Below, in pieces: positions 29,901 to 43,200 of a stretch of DNA of 64,000 bases. The notes under the pieces are model-generated. The model saw only the letters and a list, made by a program, of their open reading frames with translations. It did no database searches and was not told where the DNA came from. Where the stretch lies: the NCBI GenBank assembly GCA_021613335.1, contig JAJTWR010000205.1, positions 147,501 to 211,500 of the forward strand. Reading direction: 5' to 3'. This DNA comes from Whitmania pigra. Lineage: Eukaryota > Annelida > Clitellata > Hirudinida > Haemopidae. How positions within the stretch are numbered: the stretch's first letter is position 1; the number at the start of each line of letters is the position of its first letter. A program made the translations under genes and the position numbers.

Positions 29901-32900
29901 AATTATCATAAAAGTTATTATTATTCCAGTCATTATGAAAAACATTATTCAAATCATCACACAATTTATTATGCAAACATACAAAATTCACACAGCATTG
30001 AGTTTCATCATGGCAAAACAAATGTAAAGCCAAAGAATTAAGTATTAATAATACATCAAAATCAATTAACTCCTTAACCCTTTGAACCACGCAGGCCGGT
30101 TTTCCGGTATTAATTTCATTACCCCTTCATTAGCTGAAAACTGCTGGGGGGCTCGAGTTATAGGGTGGGGAATGTCCAGGGGGAACAAGGTTCAAAGGGT
30201 TAAAGACCCTTTCAAAGTCGAAACTGAGTAATTGTTGAAAAATTTCAAAACAAAACATAAGAATACAATGCAATGTAAAACATAAGACTACAAGGCAATA
30301 TAAAATATAAGAATACAATACAATACAAAACATAAGAATACAATACAATACAAAACGTAAGAATACAATACAATACAAAACATAAGAATAGAGTACAATA
30401 CAAAACATAAGAATACAATACAATACAAAACATAAGAATACAATACAATGCAAAACATAAGAATTCAATACAATACAAAACATAAGAATACAATGCAATG
30501 CAAAGATGTCAACTCACGGGTTCACCTGGTCGGCAGCAAATGAAATTGTTTTGGTCTTTCGACAGGTAGTTTGATAGGTCGTCCTTATCATGGATAAGTT
30601 AACAACATCAACAACAAGACATGAGACGGTTTTAAGGTGATTTTATACAAAAAAGATAGTATTGTGTGGAACACTTGTTCTTGTGTGTATTATGTAAATG
30701 TGGCCACAGTTATAGCCAATAACTGTTATTAATGGCTATTAATAATTAATAATTAACTAATTAGCTAACACTAGCATGTTAATATTAACTAACGATAATT
30801 CTAGTAAAAATAACGACAATAATATTCAATAGGACAAGTTTTGTACAGTGTACTTAGTTCATTCAGTAGGCAAAATGCTAACATTTACTTATCCATTAAG
30901 ACGTAATTAAACCTAGAAACTAACTCATAAAATAGAATAATTTGCTAGAAAACTATTCCCTATATTTTCCTCCATGTTGTTTTAAATATTTGGTTATTGG
31001 ATATTTCCTGTATCGGGTGTCTGAGAAAAAAAACAGGATTACCCTGAATACATGAATACAATGGAACATGAGGTATTAAGCATAATAATTCTTGATAATT
31101 TTTTGAGCCTCGTTACTGAACTCGAGATGTCCTCATAATAACGACCCCTTAAGGCCACCCTCCCTATGGCCACCCTCCCTATGGCCACCTATCCATCTTT
31201 GTTATTACTCATGTATCCCCTTATAACTACCCCATCAACCCTCTTATAACTACATCATCTACCCCTCTATAGCCACCCGATCACCCCATCTACCCCTTTA
31301 TGACCATCCCATCCAGTCCAATCCCCCCTCTCAGTATATATTTCTCGATATCCATCTGATGTTTTTCCTCGATTTAGAGACTGCGGTCTTAAAGCATTTT
31401 CTTATCTGTTCGATCTTCTGTCGAGTCGATAATTACACTGTGACGATCTCAGACTTGACTAGATTAACTTTCTTTTGTTTTTGTTGTTTATTTATATTTT
31501 TATTTATTTATTCAGTTTTTTTATTTATTCGGTTATTCATTCATTTATTTATTTATTTATTCAGTTTTTTATTTATTCGGTTATTCATTCATGTATTTAT
31601 TTATTTATTCAGTTTTTTATTTATTCGGTTATTCATTCATTCATTTATTTATTTTTTACTTTCTTACATCATTTGCGATAAAATTCTGGAAATTCCCGAA
31701 AACAAAATCATACACAAAAAAAAACAAAACAAATTCTGCCATAATTTCTCATTAATGTTTAGATCGCGGTTTGCCTCCGCACTCACCTCGTAATGTCCGT
31801 GTAGATCAGTCTCTTTTTCGATTCCATTACCTGGAATTACGGAAACAAACGGATTAGTGAATATTAAAAATTTAATATTTTAAATTAAACATTCGAATTT
31901 CATCCTAATAAATGCATAACGGTTCAAAATAAAAAAGGTTTACTGGTTATTGTGGGAGAGTTTGTACTTAATTAAATCGTCTGTCTTGTGTCAATTTTTC
32001 TTTTACGATATCCCGTGATTCGTATGCGAAAATATTTGACGATCAATCTTTCATTCATTCTTCGCCTCGTCATAATCATCATCATCATCATCAATTTTTT
32101 TTGATAATCTTTCCGAAAAATCCTTCAACACGGGAATAAAGCGCCGTGAAAATGGATGCGCTCATCAAACAGGCAGACGAGTTTCGAGGAAAGAAAAAAA
32201 GCGTGGGAGACACGAGATTAGGATGAATTGAACTTCTTAGTCCAGATGGGGATCGCTTATTTTTAATACCAATTAAGTTCTCAAGGAAAGTAATGCAGAT
32301 GGCCAAACTCAACATTTTATTTATTATTTGACAATTTGAGTTAACAAAATGAATATTTCTTTGAAAAGAGTGTAAATCATTTAGAAATGGATCTTGAAAA
32401 ATAATCAGTTTCATACAATATGGGTTTGTGAAATAAACTAAGTTGATGAGCTGCCAAAATCTCAAAAAAAAAAAAAAAAGAGTAGACGATGGCATTGTCC
32501 GGATAGATAGATAAATAGATGGCCTGTTCTAGATAAACTTAATATAGGACTAATAAAGTATGGACATTTTAGAAAAAAACGTATTTGTGGCCGTCTCCTA
32601 AAAGGATTGATTTTATTAACTCGGCAGAAAATGTAGAAGAAACTAAAACAAAGAAGATCGTTCTATTAAATGCACTGCTAATGCATCGTTGCCAATGACG
32701 CTAGATCTCATCACCAAGATGATGATGATGATGATGATGATGACAAAGAAGACGACGACGACGATGATCTATGGCACGGCAACAGTCAAAGCAGCGGAAC
32801 TGATGTGGAGAACCGGCTTCTCACGGGAGTAACACTTGGACCAGCAACAGTTGTTTAAAAAAAAAAAAAAAAGTGGAAAAATAACACCCGTATAACAAGA

Positions 32901-35759
32901 ATAACAATGTCGAAACAACAAGATGAATAAGGATAAGGACAGTGAGAACAGGAAAAAAATAAAGCAAAAATAAAGAATGAATGCCTAAAAGACACCAGAC
33001 AGCACCCATCAGTGTTTAAGAATAGGATTTATGCCTGTTTATTTTCTTCTTTCTTCATCATTTTTTTTTGCGTCTTCTCTTCCCCCATACCACCTCCCCC
33101 CTCCAAAAAAAAATACACTTTTATTTAGCTTAACTCTACTTTTTCTATTTTCGAGGCTCTTGTTAACATTCACTATCTTTGATCATCCATCATTACGTCA
33201 TTGAAAAACGCAGTGGGCGTGGCTACCTCGAACAGGTGACGTGTCAATCAAACCTCTTAACCTCCTGTCAGATAAGTAAACGCAATGATGTTCTATCAAA
33301 AACAACAACACCGGCTCCGTTGATAACAGAGCAAGTTGTTTCTAGAATATTACTTTTCAGTTGTGTTTTTTTTCAATTTATTATTATTATTATTATTATT
33401 GTTGTTGTTTATCAAACTAATTATAAATTCTAAATTATGACCCCTCAGAGCCTTTCCTAAAGTCCCGCTGCTCCTTCCCCCTTGACAAGCAAAGAAAGTT
33501 GATCTGGTTATCACTAAAGATCTCTGTACAGTGGCACAACCCGACAAACCTAAACCCGACACCGCAGGTCGCGACTAACAAAATAAAAATAAAAATGTTT
33601 TTATATAATCTAACAAATAAATAAATAAACAAACAAATAAACAAATAAAAACTATCATCATCGTTAAAATTATTTCCCATATTTTGTTGAAGAATTCGAT
33701 GAACAGCTGCACACCATACAATCTCCGTTTAAGTTTTATTACATATTACAAGCAATAATTTCGCTTTCTCTTTAGTTTTATGACCCTGATAAAGCAATGA
33801 GCTTCTTAATGGCTTGTAGGTTACTATTCGATTCTTTCCATTGTCTGGAAAATCGCTTCCATTAATGAATTTACCAGGTGCTTTGAAAAAGGGAGGCAAA
33901 AACAATCCCTGATTGCCAAAAGCTCATACCTCAACTGGTACCTCTGAGGAGGGCAATAAAGCTTGAATCTTGAAAAATTATTTCATTTTGTCGGTAATGA
34001 GGCTTGCTTAACAAAGAAAAAGATCGAATGGGTTTTTAATTGATTTAATGTCATTTTTTTTATCAATAAACTTGTCTAGGGAACCTGGGCAGGGTAGTTG
34101 GGGGGGGGGGGGGGACCATGGTCCTGGCAATTTCTTAGGGAACGCCCGGTTTAAAAACTTTTCATTAATTTAATTTAATATTCGATTATTAATATTGGTG
34201 CCGGAGTTCATTTGTTAGAGAAAAAAAAATTATTTTTTAAGTGATAAATTTTACAGCCACTTTTTAATTATAAATAAAATTAGATTAATTAAAATTACGT
34301 ATTGGTTAATCAGTATCAATGCATAATCAATAGCATAAGACTAATATCAATCTACATCAATCAATCAAATGGTTAATTGGTAAGAATAAATAAATAAAAT
34401 AATTTAATTATTATTATAAGGTTTAAACTAATAATTTATTTCAATCATCTACCAAACCAACCTAAGCGTTTCAACCAGTCACGGTTCACTGACCTTGCAG
34501 AGCGGAAGTCGGAGGATTGTTGCGAGAACTTTACATTGAGGACAAGTTAACAGACTTATTACAAATTATGGTTATATTCGATTATTACGTAACTAATGTA
34601 ATGATAATATTGTGTATAGTTAATTTAATACAGCTAATTAATATATAATATATAAATAATCATTGATTATCATTTAAATAATATTTAAATGTAATAGTCA
34701 ATGTTGATTCATAATTAAACGAATTAATCGGCAGCTAAATTTTTATTTAACTAAACCAATCGATTAATTAAATAAAATCATAATTAGCCAAACAATAGTT
34801 AATCGATCGATAATGATTTGTTAAATAAACAATTACGAACTATTTACCTGCCCCTCAAACTACAACAATCACGAGGTGTAAAAATCCGGTCGTATTAATC
34901 ATTGATAGTAATTGCATTCATTGATTGATTTCAATCATTAGAACGATTGAAAACAAAAAAAATTAAGTTAAAAAAAATAGTATGCTAAAAATCAACTAAA
35001 TCTTCATCTAAGTTAACTCTTCATCTACCTCTGTATCTGGACCACTCTGAACTGCCAACAACTGGGCCTGCTGTTGACCCAACTTTCTGACTTCCAGCCA
35101 CGTCAGGAGGGACAGGGCACAAGACAAAACCCCGAGGCCCAGTACAAGGGAAGCTACAGTCACGTGGTACTGGATGTAAAGCTTATCATGTCCATGATGT
35201 TTTATCTGTCTTTGTGTGTCTTTGGACTGACAATTGGCTAAGGATTGCTTCTTTTTAGAGGGACAAATAGGGCTGACTTTGGCCGGACGTTCTAAACAGT
35301 CTGACGTACCAAGTGGGCTAAAGTCGGTTTTGGGTTGTAGGTGCGTTTGGGTGTATGAAGACGAGGGGGTAGAAGCGAGTGGAGGTGATTTGTTTGGAGT
35401 GATCGCGGCCTTGATACCTTTAGAAGACCGTGGGTATGTCCTACTGAGAAATGGTTAGGTGATTGTGATAATGATTGATTATTTAAAAAATTCATTTAAC
35501 GAAGTTATGTACTTAAAGTTAATTGTTATTAACGAAATATTTTATGATGGTAAACAGCTGGTAACATTAATAATAAAAACATTAATAATAATAATAATAA
35601 AAAAATTAATATTGATGTTAAGATCAACCATTAACCACGTGATGTAATTACAAGGTTCAGCCGTTAACGAAGAAAAAAATGTTTTCCTTTGATGATGATA
35701 ATTTATTCATTAGCTTAGTAGAAAACGTTTATTATTATTATTGTTGTTGGTGTTGTTAC

Positions 35760-35793
<34 letters not shown>

Positions 35794-36603
35794 TCTTAAT
35801 GAAATTATTTATTATTACTGCTTTACTATCTTTCATTAAAGTTTTTAGCATTGTTCTCGATGCATATAATTTGTTACTATCGTTATTACTAAATAATTAA
35901 TAAGTAGTTATTATGTAATTAGTTATCAGTAATTTATTAATATCATGAATAATATTGTTGCTACATTGTTATTATGGCCTTTAATTTATTTACACACCAA
36001 AATTTCTTTGCCCAACTCTGCACCTAACCACTTCAAAGACTAGCTATTTTTGAACCTATTTTCCTTAAGAGATTTAGGAATTTCTCGCTCTTAATTGGAA
36101 TAGAAATGCTATGCTGAGTAATTAGAATAAAAATTTTATTTTAAATAATTTAAATAGAAATGTTATATATCTGACTATTAATTATTTTAGTAATTGAAAT
36201 TAATTACTAGAAATGCCTTTTTATTGATTTTCTGTACCAGTCAACATTTTAGTAAATAAAATTTTATAAATCATTTATTTTTACTAATCTTTTTCTATTA
36301 CCTATTATTCCATTTGATGTTGTTTGTACAGTAATTCTAATCGAATAGCAAAACTTGATCCATTGACTGAATAAATTTGTATATATAATTGTATGTATGA
36401 ATTTGTTTATAAGGTCCACTGTGATAAAGTAATTTATAAATATAAAATAATTAAATAAAACGCAACTAATATTAATTGTTGAAGAGTAATTAGCATAATT
36501 TATTTCAGCAATACTTTTTAATCAGTGACGTATCATCGGTGGTGAGAGTGACGTCATCAGTATGTTGTTTGCCTTTCTCAGGAGACCATGTGATATCCGC
36601 CAT
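23891..36603 (-). CDS. Transmembrane collagen of the MACIT type (collagen XIII/XXIII/XXV-like)
   Basis: Type II membrane protein with a collagenous ectodomain, predicted for cell-matrix or synaptic adhesion. Exons in transcript order: 36603-36515 (ATGGCGGAT start), 35443-35029 (cytoplasmic region, then the membrane segment [20 protein letters not shown]), microexon 34859-34848, 34528-34494, 31830-31787, 30583-30518 (ends CCRPGEP), then Gly-X-Y exons 29844-29809, 28610-28575, 28494-28369, 28207-28118, 27535-27476, 27139-27104, 26321-26286, 26040-25996, 25627-25574, 25300-25238, 24889-24872, 24660-24625, 24399-24346 and 23962-23891. Interruptions are [15 protein letters not shown] (exon 27668-27630) and QIVITRD. 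Gly-X-Y exons are mostly multiples of 9 bp (18, 36, 45, 54, 63, 90, 126). The last exon reads [18 protein letters not shown], the cysteine-containing end typical of MACITs. Missing: an exon to reconcile phase between 34494 and 31830, and the final few codons after 23891. The exact vertebrate counterpart is not assignable. Confidence 0.88.
25455..25545. repeat. GGAC/GGAT tetranucleotide microsatellite
   Basis: (GGAC)n and (GGAT)n blocks, repeated twice, in a collagen intron. Looser GGATGAAT/GGATGGAC tracts lie in neighbouring introns at 24425-24480, 24580-24610 and 24730-24780. Confidence 0.9.
25671..25750. repeat. TTA/TTG/CAT microsatellite in a collagen intron
   Basis: (ATT)n grading into (GTT)n and then (CAT)n. 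A second TTA run follows at 25853-25900. Confidence 0.9.
26700..26842. repeat. (GT)n dinucleotide microsatellite
   Basis: About 140 bp of GT repeats with occasional GGT breaks, inside a collagen intron. It is the only long dinucleotide run in the window. Confidence 0.95.
30243..30500. repeat. About 25-bp minisatellite (AATACAATACAAAACATAAG)
   Basis: About nine units built from TACAATACAATACAAAACATAAGAA in register, in the collagen intron just upstream of the Gly-X-Y region. The Tyr/Val/Leu/Cys-rich minus-strand open frames over it are artefacts. Confidence 0.9.
31487..31660. repeat. Tandem units of TTTATTTATTCAGTTTTTTA type, about 55 bp each
   Basis: Three direct repeats of a unit containing TTATTCGGTTATTCATTCAT, in a collagen intron. 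The Phe/Ile/Tyr-rich open frames are artefacts. Confidence 0.85.
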
Positions 36604-38639
36604 CTTTGAAGATGGTTGAAAAAACCCTAAAAATAAATAAAATATAAAATTTATAAAATTGTTTAAATAAAACATTTATTAGATTTAAATTTAAATACTA
36701 CCTTCGAAAATTATCGGTTTAATTGATTAATGAATACATTTATTAATTTAATAAAATAATGCGTGATTCAATACGTTAAGTTACGCCACTGATGTTGTTA
36801 GTTGAGAAAGATGTTGTGGTTTTGACTTTGAGAAAATAAATACTTAATTAATTAATAATTAATTGAATTTATTACGAGTTTAATTTAATTTTAACTCAAC
36901 GAAAATTTTAAATAATTTAAATCAATCTCACCTCTTCAACAAAAATCAAAAACTTTTTCAAGTCTCGACTTTATCACCTTTTTTTGCAATTTAATCCCAA
37001 CTAACTAATTAATTAATTAATTAATAAAGTGACTGAAATCAACCAAAACAACCATAACTCTTTTTATTTATAACATATAACATAAGTTATTATTATTATT
37101 ATTATTATTACTTCAATTATTCACAAAACCAAGGGTCTGGAATTTATAAACCCAGCCACTTCACTGCTCGTGGAGGTTGCAAACCGATTTAAACTGTTGT
37201 CGATAAAAAAAAAAGAGGAAGATATATTCTGGGTTGTGCGCTTTGTGCGTGGGTTCGTGTGATTGTGGATGTGTGAGAATGTTTCTCCGTTTGTGCTTCA
37301 GTGTGCCCGTGTTGGTTCATTCATCTATTGGTCCATCATGCTTTCCATCCATCTAGCATTTTTCACAATCTACTCATTCATCCATCCATCTATCCATCCA
37401 TCTATCCATTCATCCATCCATTCTTCTATCCATACATCCATCCAGCTACAACATTCCGTAGTGGAATTAAATAATTTTTATAAATGACACTCCTCAGACA
37501 CATCAGTGTTATCAAAAGATCACGTGTCTGCCCGTATCTTCTGCTATAAATAATTTCGAAACATTATCATAAACACAATTATTATTGTTAACATCATCAT
37601 CATCGCCATTGTCATCATCATCATCATCATTTTTATTGATGTTGTTGTTTCAATCGCAAGATAGTGATTGAAGATGTAAATTCAATATTTGTTGATATTC
37701 CTGAAATTTATTTGGTCGATTGACTGTTAACTATGCCATTAATTTTTAGCGTTCAGTCAAAAATGATTTATGAATATCACTTTTATTAATCCAGTTCTTT
37801 TTATTTTTTATTAGTCCAAATATAATATTATAATGTTATTATTATTATATCATGTTTTGTCAAATTTATAACCACAACGAAATACATTTTTTTTTAAATC
37901 TTACTGACAAGGTTTTTTAACAAATTAAAAAAAAAAGTCTTTTTATATACTAACGTACGAAATCAAAAAGTTGCACGCCACATAAATATTTGCCGAATAG
38001 ATACGATCCAGATATCCCCCTTTTGATAGGTCTCTAAAAGTCTCTAAAATGAAAGGCAAAAACAGTTGAGTAAGTGAGATGTTGAATCTTGGAGGTGAGG
38101 AATGGTGGGTTGGTCAGAATCGGTGAGAGAATCCATGGTGGATATGGTGATGATGGTGGTTAAAAAGCAGAGATTAAAGCTGAAATGTTATAGATGGTGA
38201 TAATGATGACGACGACGACGACGATGATGATGACTACGAAGATGACGATGATGATGATGATCTTTAATGCGCGGAAGAAGCAGAAGAAACTACGAATTAA
38301 CGAGGATCTTCTTCAAGGATAAGCTATTAATGGAAGTGATGAAAAACATAAACACTACACTATTTCAAAGTGGTGTTCGTGACGAAAACGACGAAGATGA
38401 CGATGACGACCGGAACTAAATATACTAAATATGCAAATGTAAAAAAAAAACCCAGCTTTTATCCCACCTTACAACCTGACAAGCACCAAAATAGGGGATG
38501 ACTGGTTTGATGGGGTTCCGTGAGCAGTGGTTCAGTCCGACCATGTCTACATCCGACCTTAAATTACATGTCGTAAATTGTAACTAAGATGTATTAACGT
38601 CCGTTGAATAAAGATATTATTTGGGCGGAGTAGGACTAC
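36604..38639. other. Collagen 5' flank or intron, AT-rich, no certain exon
   Basis: Upstream of the collagen ATG. Holds microsatellites at 37088-37110 (ATT), 37375-37444 (CATC) and 38207-38265 (GAC/GAT). The sequence right before the ATG (TTTTTTCAACCATCTTCAAAG) could be an acceptor or a 5'-UTR, so this stretch could be an intron or a promoter. Confidence 0.5.
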
Positions 38640-38721
38640 CTGCTCAATTTCAAAGCCGTTCTCGGTTGTACTGCAATGCCGAGTCATCGTGTCGGTGTAG
38701 CCAGGACCAGCCGATACATCC
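38640..38721 (-). CDS. Candidate coding exon, possibly upstream exon of the collagen gene
   Basis: An 82-bp GC-richer block with an acceptor (AAACTAG) and a donor (CAG|GTAGTC) on the minus strand. Only one frame is open: one split base and 27 codons beginning DVSAGPGYTDTMTRHC and ending NGFEIEQ. It ends in phase 0, which would allow splicing to the AG directly before the collagen's ATG at 36603. The plus strand over the same bases is also open, so the call is weak. Confidence 0.3.
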
Positions 38722-39103
38722 CTAGTTTACAAAAATAGCTTTACATCAACATCCTCCGCTGGATAACCTGGAAAAACGTGCAATTGATGACAAGCAGAAT
38801 TAATTGCTTCAAGGATTTAGATCATCCACAGCGTTGATGATGAATACTATAAATGTATCATTCATATGGCAGTTATAGGCTGGGTTTCGAGGCACATCAA
38901 GACTGTTCTGATGATAAGATTTAATTTCATAAAAAAAATTCTAATAGACTAATATGTATAATATTGTCATTTCACACTTTAATTATTGCTATTATTATTA
39001 CTTAATGCATTTGTCAGCCTTTTTACTGCAGAACATATAACCACTATGTCTTTTTATTTATTTATGAAATTTTTATGTAAAGCTTTTTAAAAATATTTCA
39101 AAG

Positions 39104-39145
39104 GTGACGGAGATAATCCTCAACCCAACGAGCTACGAGTTATAA
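39104..39145 (+). pseudogene. Last-exon remnant of a fourth DHRS11-like copy
   Basis: A 42-bp segment with the same coding sequence as exon 7 of the downstream genes (VTEIILNPTSYEL, stop TAA), preceded by about 115 bp of the corresponding intron 6. No other exon of this copy lies upstream, so the copy was truncated by the event that formed the array. The acceptor reads CAAAG where other copies have CACAG. Confidence 0.85.
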
Positions 39146-39589
39146 ATCCTGTTCGGAATCAAAAACGCAAAACTATGCATCGGATATTACTTTGTTACAA
39201 TCAAAATCAGTGATGTTACATGGCAAATTTAGCACCTTTTTGATTGCAAAATGTACTGTAGGGTCATTTTAGCATTTTTTTTTTATTTTAATAAAGAAAA
39301 ATGTATTTTTGTCTTTAAGATTTTAAAGCAAAAAATGTATACTTAAACGCGTTCTTATTCACCTTAATGTTTCGCGTCCATAAATACATGACAATGCTGA
39401 GTGTGTTTGCCCGAACAAGAACGTAGTGAGGAATATAGAAGATCACAGTAGAACTGTTAATGTCATGGCTGGGTCTCAGAGACCACAAGACTTGTCTCCT
39501 AGATTTGATATTAATAGGATGATTTGAGGCTCGCGAGTGCATTTCATTAGATTTTTTTTCATAAGCATTTCATAAGATGATTATTTGTT

Positions 39590-40020
39590 TAAGCTCGTCA
39601 ATGTTATTGTTGCGCTCCAGGCGAAGGTAATTTAAATTAATGATTAATGTTTTTAGGACAACTAGTTTAATCACTGATATGCGTGTATTGACCTTTGTTC
39701 GTGAATTTCGATTGGCTGATATTTTAGTAAAATTTGTTAGGATTGGCTGATATTTTAGTAGATTTTGTTAGAATTGCTAATCAGGTAAAACGTGTATAAA
39801 TATTGCCTCGATGGGAGCTGTTTTAGGCTGATCAGAATGGTTTTGATGACTGGCTTCTGACGGTTTTAGATATTTATCTTGTAAATAAAGCTTAAGTTCC
39901 AATTCTTTGTTTCTGGTAAAGAACTGGGTATTGGTGGCGGCAGCGGTTAGTACCGCTTTTACGGGCTTCGAGTGAATAACGTGACATTTTTGGTGGTAGA
40001 GATACAATTGACGCTAACTA
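39590..40020 (+). mobile_element. LTR-like retroelement remnant upstream of copy 1
   Basis: Contains a promoter-like TATAAATA (39796), a GTAAATAAAG poly(A)-type signal (39881) and, at the 3' edge, GTGACA followed by TTGGTGG, which resembles an LTR end plus primer-binding site. Related sequence recurs before copies 2 and 3 (45290-46140, 49555-49825, 51560-51720). Element boundaries are not fixed. Confidence 0.4.
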
Positions 40021-40252
40021 GAGTGGCCATTGTCAGAGTAGAGAATCTTTCGATGTTAAATGTTACAAAAATATATATAAACTATAACAATATTAACAGC
40101 GGTTAATTAATATTGACAACTAGATCTTTTGATAACGATAACTTTATTTTCGTTTATTTTTTCTCATCTGCAGTTCACATTTTGTTTACATTCTCAAACC
40201 GTGATCGGATGAAAGCGGTAATATACGATACATAATTTACCCGTAGGAAATC

Positions 40253-43200
40253 ATGGAGAAGTGGAACGGTAGAGTGGCTTTGGTAACGGGGGCATCGTCG
40301 GGCATCGGTTGGGCTATCGTCAAGACGCTGGCCTCCCACGGTCTCGTGGTGGCCGCCTGTGCAAGAAACTTGGAAAAGCTGAAGGTTTAGAATGATCAAC
40401 AATCTAAAAATATTTGTCGTATTGTTGTTGTTTGGAGTAATTTAGGATGTAATATAATTGTAACTTAAATGTATTTTAAGCAATAGGGAGTCCTTTTTCA
40501 ACAAAGTCTAAATCTATATCTGTTTGAAAGCCTTTGATACACTTATTAGATATACTGCAAAAAATAGAATTTGTGGATTATCGCATGACATAACTCTGCT
40601 ATTAACTAAAATTAACAAGTCTAAAACAAACTAACTCTAGTTTTTATAACCAATGTAACTAGAACATTATATTATAACGATAAATTAATTCGTTTCGTGG
40701 CGAGCGAGCGATAAGAGAAACTGCTTTGTTTTGACTCTCGAGTTTCATGAAATTTAATCATCTTTAATTCTCTCACACCTTTGTTAACAAAGCTTGAAAC
40801 TTTAAATAACAATAATGCCAATGTTAGTGCCAATGTTGACACGGCTGCAAAAATAACAACCAAAGGTTGTCCAATGTCATTATTTCAGGTCTCACACGAA
40901 GACCTGATACTAATGACTCGACAGTTTTTGAGGAGTTCTGTGAAAGAAACCTGACTGTCAAATTCACTGTTTTGTCCTGATGGCTACCGTGTTACCAGAT
41001 GGGATAGAGATTCAAAAGGTGGAGGAGTTGTGTTAAGTATTCGGGATTGCTTTTCTTATCGAGTAGTCAAGATTCCCCATGAGTTTGTCAATTCAGAGCT
41101 TGATTATGTTGACCTATCAACTGATCATTCCACTTACAAAATCATAGCTTATTAACTGAAGGATTTGACCTTGAGGCTGTAAATTATGCTACTGAAAGTG
41201 TCAAATCACCTTTGTTCAGTCAAATACACCATCTGTCTGTGCGGTGATTTTAATCGCCCAGCCTTTAATTGGACCTACCATACTGCACCTAACAAAAGTA
41301 TTTACAGACTTTTCTTGGATTCCTTCAACAATTGCCAGTTCCATCAATTTGTTACAACTGCTACACGTCATGATAAAATCCTTGATCTCATTCTTTCAAA
41401 TGATCCTCAGTTTATTTCATCAATTAAAGTGCAGTGCCCCATTTCAACCAGTGACCACATTGTTATTGTTCTCAGGCCAAACATTTTTAGTAAATCCAAC
41501 AATCATCAGCCATCATCCATATCAACCTATAACTTTAAGAAAGGAAACTATTTACTTATCAATGAATACTTCTCACATATTGATTAGAACACAGTGTTTC
41601 AGTTTTGTCCAAATGTGGATTACTGCTGGAATGAATTCAAACACCAAATCAACCTGAAAAAAATGTTTGTTTCTAAATTTTCTACCATTAAACCTAAAAG
41701 AAAGAAAGGATGTCCCCATTATATCAATAAATTGATTACTGAAAATCTAAATTTTGGCAAATCTGGAAAAAGAATAACAGTGATGTCAACAAAAACATTT
41801 ACTATAGAATTGCTAAGAATTGCACTGCAACAATAAAGGCCTATCACCAATCTCAGGAGCTTCAGCTACTAAAAAGCAAGAATATTGGTCAGCTTTATAA
41901 ATATGTCAACAAAAAGTTGCACACTAGATCTGGAGTCTCAGAGGTTGCTCTCCCAGATGACACCCTAACACGAGAACCATTGGAAATTGCAACACTTTCA
42001 ATAACTACTTCTCATCAGTTTTCACAAATGATGATGGCAACAACCCTGGTATTTCCTCAAGAACGTCTATGGAGGTTCCAAACATAGAATTCACTGCGGA
42101 TAATGTTTTTGTTACCTTTCTTGGCCTCAAATCTTCAATCTCAGCAGGATATGATGGCATCACAAACTTGTTTCTAAAAAAATGGGCTTCATCACTAGCC
42201 ACCCCACTATCCCACATATTTGATATCCTTTAAGGATCAAAAATTACCTCTGGAATGGAAAATTGCTCTGGTGATGCCCATTCACAAGAAATATCTTCTG
42301 AAAACTATAGACCAATATCAATTACCTCAACTTGCTGCAGAGCTATGGAAAGAATAATCAACAAATTTGTTTTAAAATACTTTTTACACCACAATTGATT
42401 GTAGCAAATGGTTTTATTCCAGCTTGATCAACCACTACTAACATCCTCGAATGCACCCGACAATGGACTGGTGCCTCACAGAACAAGCAAAACATAGACA
42501 TCATCTCCCTTTTCAGAGCATTAATCCTCGAGATTGATTTTTCGAAATTTTTATCAATTACCGATTAAACTGCTTTTTTGTTGCTCGATGTTGACTGTTT
42601 GTATCATTTTTACTGAGGCTGGGCATATTAGTGGCTATTAGCCCTTTGACTGGTTAAATAAAAGAATGTATAAATAATAAATAATTAATAAAATAAAAAA
42701 AAGGAGTTAGCGGAATCCTGCAAGCCTGCCAAAGTCGTTCCGATAGAGTGCGACCTGACGAAAGAGGATGACATCACCAACATGTTCTCCAGGATTTCCA
42801 GTGAGTTGGGTAGAATCGACATCTGTGTCAACAATGCCGGACTTTCCATGAATGCTCCCCTGCTCAGCGGTAAGACAGACCAATGGAGGCAAATACTGGA
42901 CGTTAGTGATATTAATGAACTGTACAATTAATTGGCTGGTAATTAATTAGTATTAATAAGTGAATATTTTTTGAAAATTATAAATACTTGAATATCCTGT
43001 TTTGCAAGTATATGTTATTTATTAAACATTTGCTAAAGTATTATTTATTAAAAAGCAATTAGAGTAAGAATTTATCAACTTCTTTAAGGCCTTATGAAGT
43101 GAACTAATAATTAATTATTAACTAATAAATAAATAAATTTTCAAATTCCACAGGTGAATGTCTTGGCCTTGTGCATCTGCACGAGAGAGAGTGTCAAGAT

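Noticed and set aside
33870..33990. Possible short collagen exon AGGTACCAGTTGAG before GTATGAG (minus strand)
   Set aside because: The length would fix the phase gap, but it introduces an in-frame TGA; the shorter version does not fix the phase.
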